43,180 nt of DNA from an uncultured Bacteroidales bacterium (lineage in GTDB: Bacteria > Bacteroidota > Bacteroidia > Bacteroidales > FEN-979). Made by a program: the position numbers and the translations under genes. The notes under the pieces were generated by a model. That model was not told the origin of the DNA. It saw only the letters and a program-made list of their open reading frames with translations, and made no database searches. This document shows, piece after piece, positions 6,872-16,006 of this stretch (positions are counted from its first letter, which is position 1; each line of letters begins with the position of its first letter). The stretch is taken from NCBI GenBank assembly GCA_903903985.1, contig CAIVAT010000084.1, positions 1 to 43,180 on the forward strand, given 5' to 3'.

Positions 6872-9232
6872 ATGAAAGATCGTTTCCCCATTTCCCTTCT
6901 GTTCATGTTCATGCTTCTTCATGTTTGTGGATTCAGTGAACCGGGTGATAAACCCAAACGTTTTACCATCAGCGGTAAAATCAGTGACCAACACAGCGGG
7001 GAATCGCTGGTAGGGGCCACTATTTTTATCCAAGAACTGAAAACCGGTGCCGTATCCGATGTTTATGGCAACTACTCATTAACCCTCGGTGAGGGGAAAT
7101 ACACTCTCGTATACTCCTATATCGGTTATACCACTATTGAAAAATCGATTGAACTCACAAAGGACCAACGAATATCACTTGAACTGGAACCCGGGCAGAA
7201 CCAGTTAAAAGAAGTGGAGATCACAAGCGAAAAAAATGATAAAAATGTTGTAAAACCCGAGATGAGTACCTTCAGGATGGATATCAAAACCATTCAGCGG
7301 ATACCCGCCCTCATGGGTGAAGTGGATGTAATTAAAGCAATTCAGTTGCTGCCCGGCGTTCAATCGGTTGGTGAAGGCTCTTCCGGATTCAGTGTGCGCG
7401 GCGGGGCACCCGACCAGAACCTCATCCTGCTGGATGAAGCCACTGTTTACAACGCTTCACATCTGATGGGCTTTTTTTCGGTATTTAACAACGATGCCAT
7501 CAAGGACGTTAAACTATACAAGGGTGATATCCCTGCCGATTACGGAGGACGTCTTGCGTCGGTGCTGGATGTTCGCATGAACGAAGGCAATTCGAAAAAA
7601 TTTGAAGTAAATGGCGGTATCGGGATCATCGCCAGCAGGTTGACAATCGAAGGGCCCATCGTTAAAGACCGCAGTTCATTCATTGTTTCCGGACGACGTA
7701 CCTACGCTGATATTTTTCTCCCCCTATCCTCTGAAAAATCACTCCATAATAATAAACTCTATTTTTATGACCTCAATGCCAAGATCAATTACCGTATCAA
7801 CGACAACAACCAGGTCTTCCTTTCAGGGTATTTTGGCCGCGATGTATTTAAAAACGGGTTTGCGGGAATGAAATGGGGTAACGAAACTGCCACCCTGCGT
7901 TGGAATCACCTGTTTACAAAGCAATTGTTCTCAAACTTCTCTTTCATCTACACGAATTATCTTTACAATCTCGGCACCCCTGCCGGCAATAACAACTCGT
8001 TTGAGTGGAACTCAAACCTTCGTGATCTCGGAGTAAAGGGTGATTTCAGCTATTATCTGAACACGAAAAACACCATCCGGTTTGGTGTATCCCTGATTTA
8101 TCATATGTTTAATCCTGGCCAGGCCAGGGGGATCGGGAATGAAACTGTTTTGACCGATGTGAAGGTGCCAAATAATTATGCGTATGAAACTGGTGTTTAC
8201 GGCAGCAATGAGCAGAGAATCGGCGACCATTTTACGGTCAAATATGGCCTGCGGTTTTCCATGTTCCAGAATACGGGTCCCGGTACTGTATTCCACTACG
8301 ATTCAGCCTACAATGCCACCGATTCATCCATATACAGAGCTGGAGTGATTTACAATACCTATATCGGTATTGAACCCAGGCTCGGGTTGTTGTATGATTT
8401 TAACAGCAAACATTCAATTAAAGCCAGTTATGCAAGAACAAGTCAATATTTGCAGCTGGCTCAAAATTCAACAGTAGGCACACCCCTGGATATCTGGTTT
8501 CCTTCAAGTCCCAATGTTCAGCCTCAAATCGCTGACCAGGTGGCCATAGGCTACTTCAGGAATTTCAGGAGAAACACCATAGAAACCTCCGTTGAGACAT
8601 ACTACAAATGGATGAAGAACGTCGTTGACTTCAAGGATTTTGCCCAGTTGCTGCTCAACAACAAACTGGAAGGCGAGATACGCACCGGGAAAGCCTGGTC
8701 GTATGGGATTGAATTTCTCGTAAGGCTGAATGAAGAGAAAATCAATGGTTGGATTAGTTATACCTACTCCCGAACATTCAGGCAAATCAATGAGATAAAC
8801 AGCAATAACGCCTACCCTGCCCCGTACGACAAACCCAACAACATCTCCGTTGTTTTGAATTATAACATCAGCAAGCGGTTCACAGTTTCTGCCAACTGGG
8901 TTTATGCCACCGGAGCTCCGGTAACCTTCCCGACTGGTCGCGCTGAGATTGGCGGGAAAATCATTCCCATATACTCCGACCGGAATCAGTATCGGTACCA
9001 GGATTATCATCGTCTCGACTTGTCGCTGTCGTTTTTCAGCAAGATTAAACCCGGCAGGAAGTTTAACTGGGACCTGAATTTCTCAGTTTATAATGCATAC
9101 AACCGGCACAATACATGGTCAATAAATTTCACACAGGATAAAACAAATCCAGATGTAACGTATGCTGAAAAAGTCTATCTCTTTGGAATTATTCCATCAA
9201 TAACTTTCAATTTTCACTTCAACAATGATTAG
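6872..9232 (+). CDS. TonB-dependent receptor with carboxypeptidase-like N-terminal domain
   Basis: Outer-membrane transporter. ATG at 6872 is chosen over the TTG at 6869; it gives a signal peptide (MKDRFPISLLFMFMLLHVCG). Next comes a CarboxypepD_reg-like beta-sandwich (about residues 28-115, with GESLVGATIFI, SDVYGNYSL and YIGYTT), a plug domain (about 130-240, with SVRGGAPDQNLILLDEATVY and YKGDIPADYGGRLASVLDV) and a long beta-barrel ending in aromatic Phe near the C-terminus. At about 786 residues it is shorter than SusC proteins. The downstream DUF4249 gene overlaps its last 8 bases. The substrate is unknown. Confidence 0.93.
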   Translation: MKDRFPISLLFMFMLLHVCGFSEPGDKPKRFTISGKISDQHSGESLVGATIFIQELKTGAVSDVYGNYSLTLGEGKYTLVYSYIGYTTIEKSIELTKDQRISLELEPGQNQLKEVEITSEKNDKNVVKPEMSTFRMDIKTIQRIPALMGEVDVIKAIQLLPGVQSVGEGSSGFSVRGGAPDQNLILLDEATVYNASHLMGFFSVFNNDAIKDVKLYKGDIPADYGGRLASVLDVRMNEGNSKKFEVNGGIGIIASRLTIEGPIVKDRSSFIVSGRRTYADIFLPLSSEKSLHNNKLYFYDLNAKINYRINDNNQVFLSGYFGRDVFKNGFAGMKWGNETATLRWNHLFTKQLFSNFSFIYTNYLYNLGTPAGNNNSFEWNSNLRDLGVKGDFSYYLNTKNTIRFGVSLIYHMFNPGQARGIGNETVLTDVKVPNNYAYETGVYGSNEQRIGDHFTVKYGLRFSMFQNTGPGTVFHYDSAYNATDSSIYRAGVIYNTYIGIEPRLGLLYDFNSKHSIKASYARTSQYLQLAQNSTVGTPLDIWFPSSPNVQPQIADQVAIGYFRNFRRNTIETSVETYYKWMKNVVDFKDFAQLLLNNKLEGEIRTGKAWSYGIEFLVRLNEEKINGWISYTYSRTFRQINEINSNNAYPAPYDKPNNISVVLNYNISKRFTVSANWVYATGAPVTFPTGRAEIGGKIIPIYSDRNQYRYQDYHRLDLSLSFFSKIKPGRKFNWDLNFSVYNAYNRHNTWSINFTQDKTNPDVTYAEKVYLFGIIPSITFNFHFNND

Positions 9233-10070
9233 GAAAATATTTATCATCGCTGTTCTTATCTCAATTACAACGGCCTGCACCGAGAAAATCGACGTAAAAC
9301 TCGACAGCACCTATACCCGGGTTGTTGTGGATGGCAACATTTCGGCAGGTACCGGTGTTTATCGAGTTGCGCTGACAAAATCGGCCGATTACTTCTCCAA
9401 TGAACCTGTTCCAAGGGTCGTCAATGCAACGGTTTCCGTGGGCGATGGGGTAAACACTTTTTTTTTACATGAAACGCAGAAAGGAACATCAGGAATTTAT
9501 GAAACCGATTCCCTTTTTATTGGTCAGGTTGGCAATACCTATGCACTGCACGTTGAACTGGCCGAACAAATTGCCGGGAAATCCAGTGTTGAAGCCACTT
9601 CGTACCTTCCACCGGTAACCCATCTCGATTCGATCGGAACCACCTTCCATGCCGAGTGGGGGCCAAAAGGAATATGGACCATCAAATTATTTGCCCAGGA
9701 ACCTGCAGATGAAGTGAATTATTACCTGTTCAACCTTTACAGAAACGGAGTCCTGTTGACCGATACCATCACCAAAAAAGTAGTTTCCGATGATAAATTC
9801 TACAACGGCAGTTATATGAATGGCGTTGATGTGATATACCTGAATAACGATCATCCCTGGGAAACCATATTCCCCGGCGATACGATACTGCTCCAGATGT
9901 CGGGAATAACCAAAGAATATTTCGATTTTATCAATCAGGTGCAGCAATCGGGATTCAACCTGCCATTTTTTACCGGCCCACCTGCCAATGTTCAGGGAAA
10001 TATTACCAATGGAGGGATTGGCTTTTTTGCAGCCTATTCGAACAGTTTTGCAAAAACGGTCGTAAAATAG
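9225..10070 (+). CDS. DUF4249 lipoprotein
   Basis: Predicted outer-membrane lipoprotein of 281 residues. The signal (MIRKIFIIAVLISITTAC) ends in a lipobox Cys at about residue 18. The following VVVDGNISAGTGVYRVALTK and the beta-rich body fit DUF4249, a family found beside TonB-dependent receptors of this type in Bacteroidota. The start lies inside the receptor's last codons (8-base overlap), so the pair is likely translationally coupled. By analogy with SusCD it may help capture a ligand, but this is inference; the family has no known biochemical function that I can name. Confidence 0.88.
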   Translation: MIRKIFIIAVLISITTACTEKIDVKLDSTYTRVVVDGNISAGTGVYRVALTKSADYFSNEPVPRVVNATVSVGDGVNTFFLHETQKGTSGIYETDSLFIGQVGNTYALHVELAEQIAGKSSVEATSYLPPVTHLDSIGTTFHAEWGPKGIWTIKLFAQEPADEVNYYLFNLYRNGVLLTDTITKKVVSDDKFYNGSYMNGVDVIYLNNDHPWETIFPGDTILLQMSGITKEYFDFINQVQQSGFNLPFFTGPPANVQGNITNGGIGFFAAYSNSFAKTVVK

Positions 10071-10076
10071 ATATCC

Positions 10077-11306
10077 ATGACAAAAGGGAGAGACACCAAG
10101 CCACACATCGGAATATTCGGCAGAAGAAACAATGGGAAAAGCTCCCTGATCAATGCTTTGACAGGACAAGACCTTGCCATTGTTTCTGAAATCCCGGGCA
10201 CAACAACCGACCCGGTAAAAAAATCCATAGAAATTGAAGGGATTGGACCTGTTGTGATGATCGATACGGCAGGAACTGATGATACCGGTGAATTGGGGCT
10301 GAAACGGGTCGCTAAAACCCGGGACATCCTGAAGATCATCGACCTGGCCATTCTGGTCATTTCCAAAAATGAATTTGATGAACCAGAAAAAAATCTAATA
10401 CTCGATTTTCAATCCAATGATCTCCCATTTCTGATCATCCACAACAAATCGGACGAAGAGAAGATCACCGGAGCACTATCCAGGGTAATCAGCGAATTGT
10501 ATGGTGTACCTGTCGTCAATTTCAGCGCAATGTTTCCAGCTAACCTCAACGAAGTAATCGGACTCATCCGTTCTTCGATGCCTGAAACGGCGTTTAAAAA
10601 GCAAACCCTTGTCGGCGACCTGATTTCCTATGGGGATGTTGTATTGCTCATCACACCCATCGACATCGAGGCCCCTGAAGGCCGGATGATCCTGCCGCAG
10701 GTGCAGGTGATCAGGGATGTGCTCGACCACGACGGTATCGCCATCGTTTGCAAGGAACGTGAGGTGGATACCTTTTTAAAAAAAATGAACCCGAAACCCG
10801 CACTGGTCATTACCGACAGCCAGGTTTTTCCAAAGGCTGACGCAGTGATCCCGAGAAACATTCCCCTGACAAGTTTCAGTATCGTTCTTGCACGGCAGAA
10901 GGGGGATTTCATCAGTTATATGAAGGGAACCACGCATATATCAAGGCTTTGTGACGGCGACCGGCTTTTAATTCTTGAATCGTGTACGCATCATGTATCC
11001 TGTGATGACATTGGCCGGGTGAAAATTCCACGATGGCTGAGCAACTTCACAGGAAAAAAACTCGAATTTGATGTCGTAGCCGGCTTAACAAAAATTCCAC
11101 AGCCGATCAGTGATTATGCGATGGTGATCCAGTGTGGTGGATGCATGATAACCCGCAAACAAATCATCAGCAGGCTTAAACCTGCCATTGAAGCAGGGAT
11201 TCCCGTAACCAATTATGGCATGGCCATTGCTTATGTCCATGGAATTTATAACCGTGCCATCGCACCGTTCATGAAGGACTCCTCTGATTCGGTTGATTAT
11301 TTGTAG
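10077..11306 (+). CDS. hydF: [FeFe]-hydrogenase H-cluster maturation GTPase HydF
   Basis: Scaffold GTPase that carries the diiron subcluster made by HydE and HydG and delivers it to apo-HydA. The N-terminal GTPase domain has the P-loop GRRNNGKSSLIN (residues about 15-27), a threonine-rich switch PGTTTDPV, DTAG and a degenerate HNKSDE. The middle is the dimerisation domain and the C-terminal domain carries the Fe-S ligands CTH (near residue 305) and CGGC (near 358). The residue before CGGC is Gln, where the recalled consensus is His. It starts 6 bases after the DUF4249 gene; hydA, hydE and hydG are not in the window. Confidence 0.93.
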   Translation: MTKGRDTKPHIGIFGRRNNGKSSLINALTGQDLAIVSEIPGTTTDPVKKSIEIEGIGPVVMIDTAGTDDTGELGLKRVAKTRDILKIIDLAILVISKNEFDEPEKNLILDFQSNDLPFLIIHNKSDEEKITGALSRVISELYGVPVVNFSAMFPANLNEVIGLIRSSMPETAFKKQTLVGDLISYGDVVLLITPIDIEAPEGRMILPQVQVIRDVLDHDGIAIVCKEREVDTFLKKMNPKPALVITDSQVFPKADAVIPRNIPLTSFSIVLARQKGDFISYMKGTTHISRLCDGDRLLILESCTHHVSCDDIGRVKIPRWLSNFTGKKLEFDVVAGLTKIPQPISDYAMVIQCGGCMITRKQIISRLKPAIEAGIPVTNYGMAIAYVHGIYNRAIAPFMKDSSDSVDYL

Positions 11307-11308
11307 GG

Positions 11309-11356
11309 AACGTGAGACGTATGAGGTAAGCCGTAGGACGTAGATCGTCTTACGGC
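11309..11356. terminator. Hairpin between convergent hydF and SDR genes
   Basis: Bases 11330-11340 and 11346-11356 form an 11-base inverted repeat with one mismatch and a 5-base loop. The stop codon of the minus-strand SDR gene lies in the right arm. There is no U-run, so a bidirectional terminator is possible but unproven. The stretch 11309-11345 also repeats ACGT-containing words (ACGTGAGACGTATGAGG, CGTAGGACGTAG) like the other junction repeats. Confidence 0.45.
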
Positions 11357-12054
11357 ACCGACAACGAAACCGGCACCACTTTCCCATTGAAATACCTGTG
11401 GCCGGTCAATGCAAATTCGGCGATAAATTCAGCCATCCGGTCAGGATGTTGCAACGCCTCTGCTCCCGGAAAAGCATCCATAAACATTTCGGTTTGAACA
11501 GCTCCCAGTGCAAGACAGTTCACCGAAATCTGCAGCCCGGCAAGTTCCTCCGCCAGCACTTCTGACAGGATTGCCAATGCCCCTTTGCTGGCGCTGTATG
11601 CTGCAAGGCCGGGGAATTTTTTACTACCCTGGACCCCGCCGATGCTGCCGATGTTCACGACATGCGCACCCTTGCTAAAGATGGGAATCAGTGCCTGGGT
11701 CAGAAAAAAAGGACTTTTCACATTCACGTTGAACGTATCGTCAAATTCGCCCGGCCCAACGTTGCTGAACAATTTATTAACCAGTTTACCGGCATTGTTG
11801 ATCAGGATATCACATACAGGAATCATTGCACTGATTTGCTTCCGCAAATCGGGATAGCAATCGAACCGTGAAAGGTCAAATTCACATGGAATCACCAGGG
11901 AGTCCGGACATGACAGGCGGCAACTCTCGGCCAGTTCCAACAGCGCAGGGCCGTTGCGCGAAATGGCCACGATATGATGTTTCGCTTTTTTCGCCAATGC
12001 CTTAACGATGTCGAACCCGATACCCCTGCTTGCTCCGGTTACAATGATGTTCAT
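11350..12054 (-). CDS. Short-chain dehydrogenase/reductase
   Basis: Classical SDR of 234 residues with a Rossmann fold. The cofactor loop is TGASRGIGFDI at the N-terminus, NNAG lies near residue 90 and the active site is Ser in NIGSIGG with Tyr and Lys in AAYSASKGAL. The absence of an acidic residue after the second strand (ISRNGPALLEL) would suit NADP(H), but this is weak. The substrate cannot be deduced. It faces hydF and shares a short hairpin-containing spacer with it. Confidence 0.9.
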   Translation of the reverse strand: MNIIVTGASRGIGFDIVKALAKKAKHHIVAISRNGPALLELAESCRLSCPDSLVIPCEFDLSRFDCYPDLRKQISAMIPVCDILINNAGKLVNKLFSNVGPGEFDDTFNVNVKSPFFLTQALIPIFSKGAHVVNIGSIGGVQGSKKFPGLAAYSASKGALAILSEVLAEELAGLQISVNCLALGAVQTEMFMDAFPGAEALQHPDRMAEFIAEFALTGHRYFNGKVVPVSLSVP

Positions 12055-12179
12055 ATAAGTTTTATTTTGCGCATAAAAGTAAAGAAAAGCAGGCCATCTT
12101 ATTCAAATTACGACAATTTTCATTAATTTTGTAAACTGAATAATAACTTCGCAACAATAAGTTTAATTAATCACACGTC

Positions 12180-14534
12180 ATGAAAAAATTTATTATCGCC
12201 TCATTGCTATTGCTAACTGGGATAGGCATTTCTTTCGCACAAAAAGAATCGCAAAAGCCTGTTGTGAACCTGCCGGTCTATTTTGACATCTCTCCTCCCC
12301 TGCAGGATATGGTGCAAAAATCGGATGCAACACTTGACAATTCATGGAAAGAAGGAATCGTTCGGAATAAGTTGAATGCATTTGACCCCGGGAGTGACAA
12401 TTCGGAATTAATTGTCAACGATCCCGTGCGTCAAACCCAGATGGGAGATGCAGTTTCTGACACGACCATGCAGAATTTTGATGGTGTGGGTGCCAGCGGT
12501 TCCTATCCTCCCGATTCGGATGGTGATGTGAGCCATGACTATTACATGCAAGTTGTAAATGCCAGGTTTGCAATTTACAACAAAGCCGGTACAAAGTTGA
12601 TGGGCCCCACATTGAGCAGTGTCATTTTCAATGGGTTACCCAACAACTCCAACGATGGCGATGCAGTGGTTCTTTATGATGAAAATGCAGACAAATGGCT
12701 GTTCAGCCAATTTTCACTTCCCAATTACCCAAATGGTCCGTTCTATCAGAATGTAGCCATTTCCCAAACCAATGATCCAAGGGGAACATGGTATCGCTAC
12801 CAGTTCCAGTTTGCCGATATGCCCGACTATCCAAAACTATCTGTTTGGGGTGACGGCTACTATATGACAGACCACCGGTTTTCTTCAGGTTCCGGAACCT
12901 TTCTGACCCCGGGTGCAGTTGCCATGGACAGATCTAAAATGATTGTCGGTGATCCAACTGCAGCCATGATCACCTTCAACCTCCCATCCTCATCGTGGGG
13001 TCCATTGCCGGCAGACTGCGACAGTGATTTTCCACCCGCGGGTACTCCCTGCCCATTTGCTTACCTGACTTCAACAGCTACAAGCAATGTCAGAATTTAT
13101 AACTTCCATGCTGATTGGGTGACACCTTCCAATTCGACTTTCGCTCAGGCCTATAACATTACACTATCGCCATTTGTTGCCCTGGGCGCTCAGGCGGTTA
13201 TCGTTCCTCAATTGGGAACAACCCAGAAGCTCAGCGTTATGGCGGGCAAGAAGGCAATGTTCAGGATGCCTTTCCGTAAGTTTGACGACCACTGGTCGAT
13301 GCTTATAAATACCACTGTAAGTGCCAACGGGATTGCAGGAATCCGTTGGATGGAATTGAGGAATGTGGCGGGAGCGTGGAGTTTGTACCAGGAAGGCACT
13401 TATGCACCGGAGGATGAAAACTGGCGCTGGATGGGCAGTATTGCCATGGATTCATCGGGAAACATCGCACTTGGCTATTCCATTTCAAGCGGTTCCATGT
13501 ATCCTTCCATCAGGTATACCGGCAGATTGGCCAATGATCCGCTTGGGCAGATGACAATTGCCGAAAGAGGCATCATCAACGGGGGAGGTTCACAAACCAA
13601 TACCGACGGACGCTGGGGCGATTACAGTGCAATGGTGGCAGATCCTTCTGAAAATGGAAAATTCTGGTACACCCAGGAATATTTTTCAACCAGTTCCAAT
13701 GCAAACTGGAAGACACGAATCGGATCCTTCTCATTCAGCAATGTATTTTCGACCATGACCACTGCCACACCCAATCCGGTGTGCTTTGGAGATTCTACCC
13801 AACTGAATGTAAATGCTTACGGCGGAACAGGAACCTATACTTATTCCTGGACTTCAATCCCGGCCGGGTTCACCTCTAATATTCAGAGCCCGAAGGCTGC
13901 TCCCGCCGAAAACACAAAATATATCGCGACCTCCACAGATGGAACTTCAACCCGCAACGATACGATTCTGGTGAACCTGGCATACAGACCGACTGTTTAT
14001 GCCGGTGCTGATACGACCGTTTGCTGGTATGTCACCTCTGTTGACCTTCACGGAACCGCATCAAATTATTTAGGATTTCAATGGAGCAGTTCGGGTTCTG
14101 GATCTTTTAGCAATAATGCGGTTTTGGAAACAACCTACCATCCAAGTCTGAACGATAAAATATCAGGTTCTGTTGACCTTAAACTGAAGGCCAGCGGAAT
14201 CGCTCCTTGCACCGGAACCGTTACAAGTATCAAGCATGTGGTTTTCGATGTTTGTACCGGTATTGCCGGGCAGAGCAATTCAGAACCAAGCCTTATCATC
14301 CAGCCGAACCCCGCACATGGAACCGTTTCACTAGGGATCAAAGGGATTGGTACCGATGCTCCTGTTCTTTCAATCACATCCATGGACGGGAAAACAATTT
14401 TCACGGAAGTTCTGGAGGTATCTTCAACTCCGGTTATTAAGCAAATTGACCTTTCCGGCTATACAAGGGGTGTCTATTTTGTTCAGTTAAAGACTGGCAA
14501 AAAAGTAATTACTGAAAAGATGGTGGTTCAATAA
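12180..14534 (+). CDS. Large secreted protein with T9SS type A sorting domain
   Basis: 784 residues, beginning with a signal peptide (MKKFIIASLLLLTGIGISFAQ). The N-terminal 500 residues are rich in aromatic, Gly and Asp residues (for example NDGDAVVLYDENADKWLFSQ) and look like a secreted beta-propeller. Two Ig/PKD-like modules follow (about residues 520-690; NPVCFGDSTQLNV and TVYAGADTTVCW). The end is a T9SS C-terminal domain (IIQPNPAHGTVSLGIKG, then SGYTRGVYFVQLKTGKKVIT), so it is exported across the outer membrane. No catalytic motif was recognised. The gene is followed by a long inverted repeat at 14537-14584. Confidence 0.85.
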   Translation: MKKFIIASLLLLTGIGISFAQKESQKPVVNLPVYFDISPPLQDMVQKSDATLDNSWKEGIVRNKLNAFDPGSDNSELIVNDPVRQTQMGDAVSDTTMQNFDGVGASGSYPPDSDGDVSHDYYMQVVNARFAIYNKAGTKLMGPTLSSVIFNGLPNNSNDGDAVVLYDENADKWLFSQFSLPNYPNGPFYQNVAISQTNDPRGTWYRYQFQFADMPDYPKLSVWGDGYYMTDHRFSSGSGTFLTPGAVAMDRSKMIVGDPTAAMITFNLPSSSWGPLPADCDSDFPPAGTPCPFAYLTSTATSNVRIYNFHADWVTPSNSTFAQAYNITLSPFVALGAQAVIVPQLGTTQKLSVMAGKKAMFRMPFRKFDDHWSMLINTTVSANGIAGIRWMELRNVAGAWSLYQEGTYAPEDENWRWMGSIAMDSSGNIALGYSISSGSMYPSIRYTGRLANDPLGQMTIAERGIINGGGSQTNTDGRWGDYSAMVADPSENGKFWYTQEYFSTSSNANWKTRIGSFSFSNVFSTMTTATPNPVCFGDSTQLNVNAYGGTGTYTYSWTSIPAGFTSNIQSPKAAPAENTKYIATSTDGTSTRNDTILVNLAYRPTVYAGADTTVCWYVTSVDLHGTASNYLGFQWSSSGSGSFSNNAVLETTYHPSLNDKISGSVDLKLKASGIAPCTGTVTSIKHVVFDVCTGIAGQSNSEPSLIIQPNPAHGTVSLGIKGIGTDAPVLSITSMDGKTIFTEVLEVSSTPVIKQIDLSGYTRGVYFVQLKTGKKVITEKMVVQ

Positions 14535-14536
14535 AA

Positions 14537-14584
14537 AGTAAAAGAAAGAAATTGTTAATGAATTAACAGATTCTTTCTTTTACT
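14537..14584. repeat. 23-bp near-perfect palindrome at the rib promoter
   Basis: Bases 14537-14559 and 14562-14584 are inverted repeats matching at 21 of 23 positions around a 2-base centre. It starts right after the stop codon of the T9SS cargo gene and its last base is the first base of the rib -7 box TATCTTTG. It could be a terminator for the upstream gene, an operator covering the -33 region, or both. Confidence 0.8.
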
Positions 14585-14591
14585 ATCTTTG
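14584..14591 (+). promoter_or_regulatory. -7 promoter box of the riboflavin operon
   Basis: TATCTTTG fits TAnnTTTG and is followed by GCA, as in the other boxes of this window. It lies about 45 bases before the FMN riboswitch, so the riboswitch would be in the leader RNA. Confidence 0.6.
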
Positions 14592-14635
14592 CATTGGAAA
14601 ACAATCTGATCAAACTGTTCATAAAAATAAAATTT

Positions 14636-14779
14636 GGTTCTTCAGGGCAGGGTGAAATTCCCGACCGGCGGTAAAGTCCGCGACTCCCAAAAAAATCAGT
14701 GATATAAAAACATTGTTTTCAGGGAACCGAGCCGTTGAAATTACGGCACCGACAGTAAAGTCTGGATGAAAGAAGAATC
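14636..14779 (+). promoter_or_regulatory. FMN riboswitch (RFN element)
   Basis: The leader contains the conserved RFN blocks in order: CAGGGCAGGGTGAAATTCCC, GACCGGCGGTAAAGTCCGCG, a variable AT-rich arm, CAGGGAACCGAGCCGTTG, ACGGCACCGACAGTAAAGTC and TGGATGAAAGAAGAAT. The closing helix pairs GGTTCTTC (from 14636) with GAAGAATC (to 14779). FMN binding would favour the downstream terminator and lower expression of ribD-ribE-ribBA-ribH. Confidence 0.97.
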
Positions 14780-14818
14780 GTATTTAATCTGACCGATTTA
14801 TCATTTTAAATAGGATTA

Positions 14819-14851
14819 CGCCCTGTTGCTATCAAGTGACAGGGCGTTTTT
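14819..14851 (+). terminator. Riboswitch-controlled intrinsic terminator
   Basis: CGCCCTGT (14819-14826) pairs perfectly with ACAGGGCG (14839-14846) around a 12-base loop and is followed by TTTTT. It sits 40 bases after the FMN aptamer and before ribD, the classic place for transcription attenuation. Confidence 0.9.
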
Positions 14852-14889
14852 GATTGTAAATGAAGCAATTGGTTGAGATATGATTTACA

Positions 14890-14923
14890 AATGACCATTG
14901 ACGGGTGACGAATGACAGATGAT
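14890..14923 (+). repeat. GACxxxTGAC repeats running into ribD
   Basis: The words ATGACCATTGACGGGTGACG and AATGACAGATGATG repeat a TGAC core every 7-9 bases and cross the ribD start codon at 14912. Relatives lie at 22634-22682 and 23729-23744. Confidence 0.55.
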
Positions 14924-16006
14924 GTGAAATACATGAAGAGGGCGATCAGCCTGGCAAAGAAGGGTGCAGGATGGGTTAATCCGAATCCCATGGTCGGTGC
15001 TGTTTTGGTTAAAGACAATCGCATCATCGGGGAGGGATTTCACGGATTTTTCGGCGGAAGTCATGCCGAAGTAAATGCCATTCAGGATGTTGCATCAAAA
15101 CAGGCTCCTGGATCAACCCTGTACGTAACCCTTGAACCCTGTGTTCATGAAGGGAAAACACCGCCCTGTGCCAACCTGATCGTTGAACAAAAAATTTCAC
15201 GTGTTGTTATTGCAATGGCCGACCCCAACCCGATTGTCAGCGGGAAGGGGATTGCTTATCTGCAATCGCACAGGATACAGGTGGAAGTTGGCCTCCTGGA
15301 GCAACAAGCCAGGCAATTAAATGAAGTATTCATCAAGTATATCACAACCAACCGGCCTTTTGTCGTATTAAAATCAGCGATGACCCTTGATGGAAAAATC
15401 GCAACCGTCACGAATGCTTCTCGCTGGATAACCGGCGAAGCATCGCGTAAATTGGTTCATCGCCTTCGTCAGGATCTGAGTGCCGTCATGGTCGGTGTGA
15501 ACACCGTATTGTTTGACGATCCATTGCTCAATATCCGTTTGAAAGGAACCTGGAAGAACCCGTTGAAAATTATCACCGACACCCATGGCCGTGTTCCCCT
15601 GAAATCAAATCTTTTGCAAAAGGATCCCCAATTAACAATCGTGGCTACCACTGAACTCGCTGAACCAAAGAAAGTGAAACAAATTGAACAACTGGGTGCC
15701 CAGGTTTTGATTTGCCCATTGAAAGATAATCGTGTTGATCTCGGTTTTGTAATGCATTCACTTGGCTCCATGGGCATCGACAGCATCATGATCGAAGGAG
15801 GCAGCACCTTGGCCTTTTCGGTATTAAAGGAGGGACTTGTCGATAAAATCATCAGCTTCATCGCGCCAAAAATACTTGGTGGAGCCTCTGCCCCAACTTC
15901 AGTTGGAGGGGCCGGAATTGAAAAAATGGCAGATGCAATTAACCTGTCAAATATGAAAACCCGGAAGGTGGGCAACGATCTGATGGTAGAAGGGTGGATT
16001 TTATAA
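14912..16006 (+). CDS. ribD: Bifunctional pyrimidine deaminase/reductase RibD
   Basis: Carries out the deamination and the reduction of the ribosylaminopyrimidine intermediate in riboflavin synthesis. The deaminase domain (about residues 1-145) has the zinc site His51-Ala-Glu53 and the PC...C motif with Cys77 and Cys86. The reductase domain (about 150-364) has RPFVVLKSAMTLDGKIAT, SRWITGE and MIEGGSTLAFS. At 364 residues it is full length. It is the first gene behind the FMN riboswitch. Met8 is an alternative start, but the first Met fits the usual family N-terminus. Confidence 0.96.
   Translation: MTDDVKYMKRAISLAKKGAGWVNPNPMVGAVLVKDNRIIGEGFHGFFGGSHAEVNAIQDVASKQAPGSTLYVTLEPCVHEGKTPPCANLIVEQKISRVVIAMADPNPIVSGKGIAYLQSHRIQVEVGLLEQQARQLNEVFIKYITTNRPFVVLKSAMTLDGKIATVTNASRWITGEASRKLVHRLRQDLSAVMVGVNTVLFDDPLLNIRLKGTWKNPLKIITDTHGRVPLKSNLLQKDPQLTIVATTELAEPKKVKQIEQLGAQVLICPLKDNRVDLGFVMHSLGSMGIDSIMIEGGSTLAFSVLKEGLVDKIISFIAPKILGGASAPTSVGGAGIEKMADAINLSNMKTRKVGNDLMVEGWIL

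Noticed and set aside
8504..9010. 168-residue minus-strand frame
   Set aside because: It lies inside the beta-barrel part of the TonB-dependent receptor; such antisense frames are common in barrel genes.
12144..12151. TAACTTCG as a promoter box for the T9SS cargo gene
   Set aside because: It differs from TAnnTTTG and the TTTTG upstream is too close for a -33 element; not strong enough to list.
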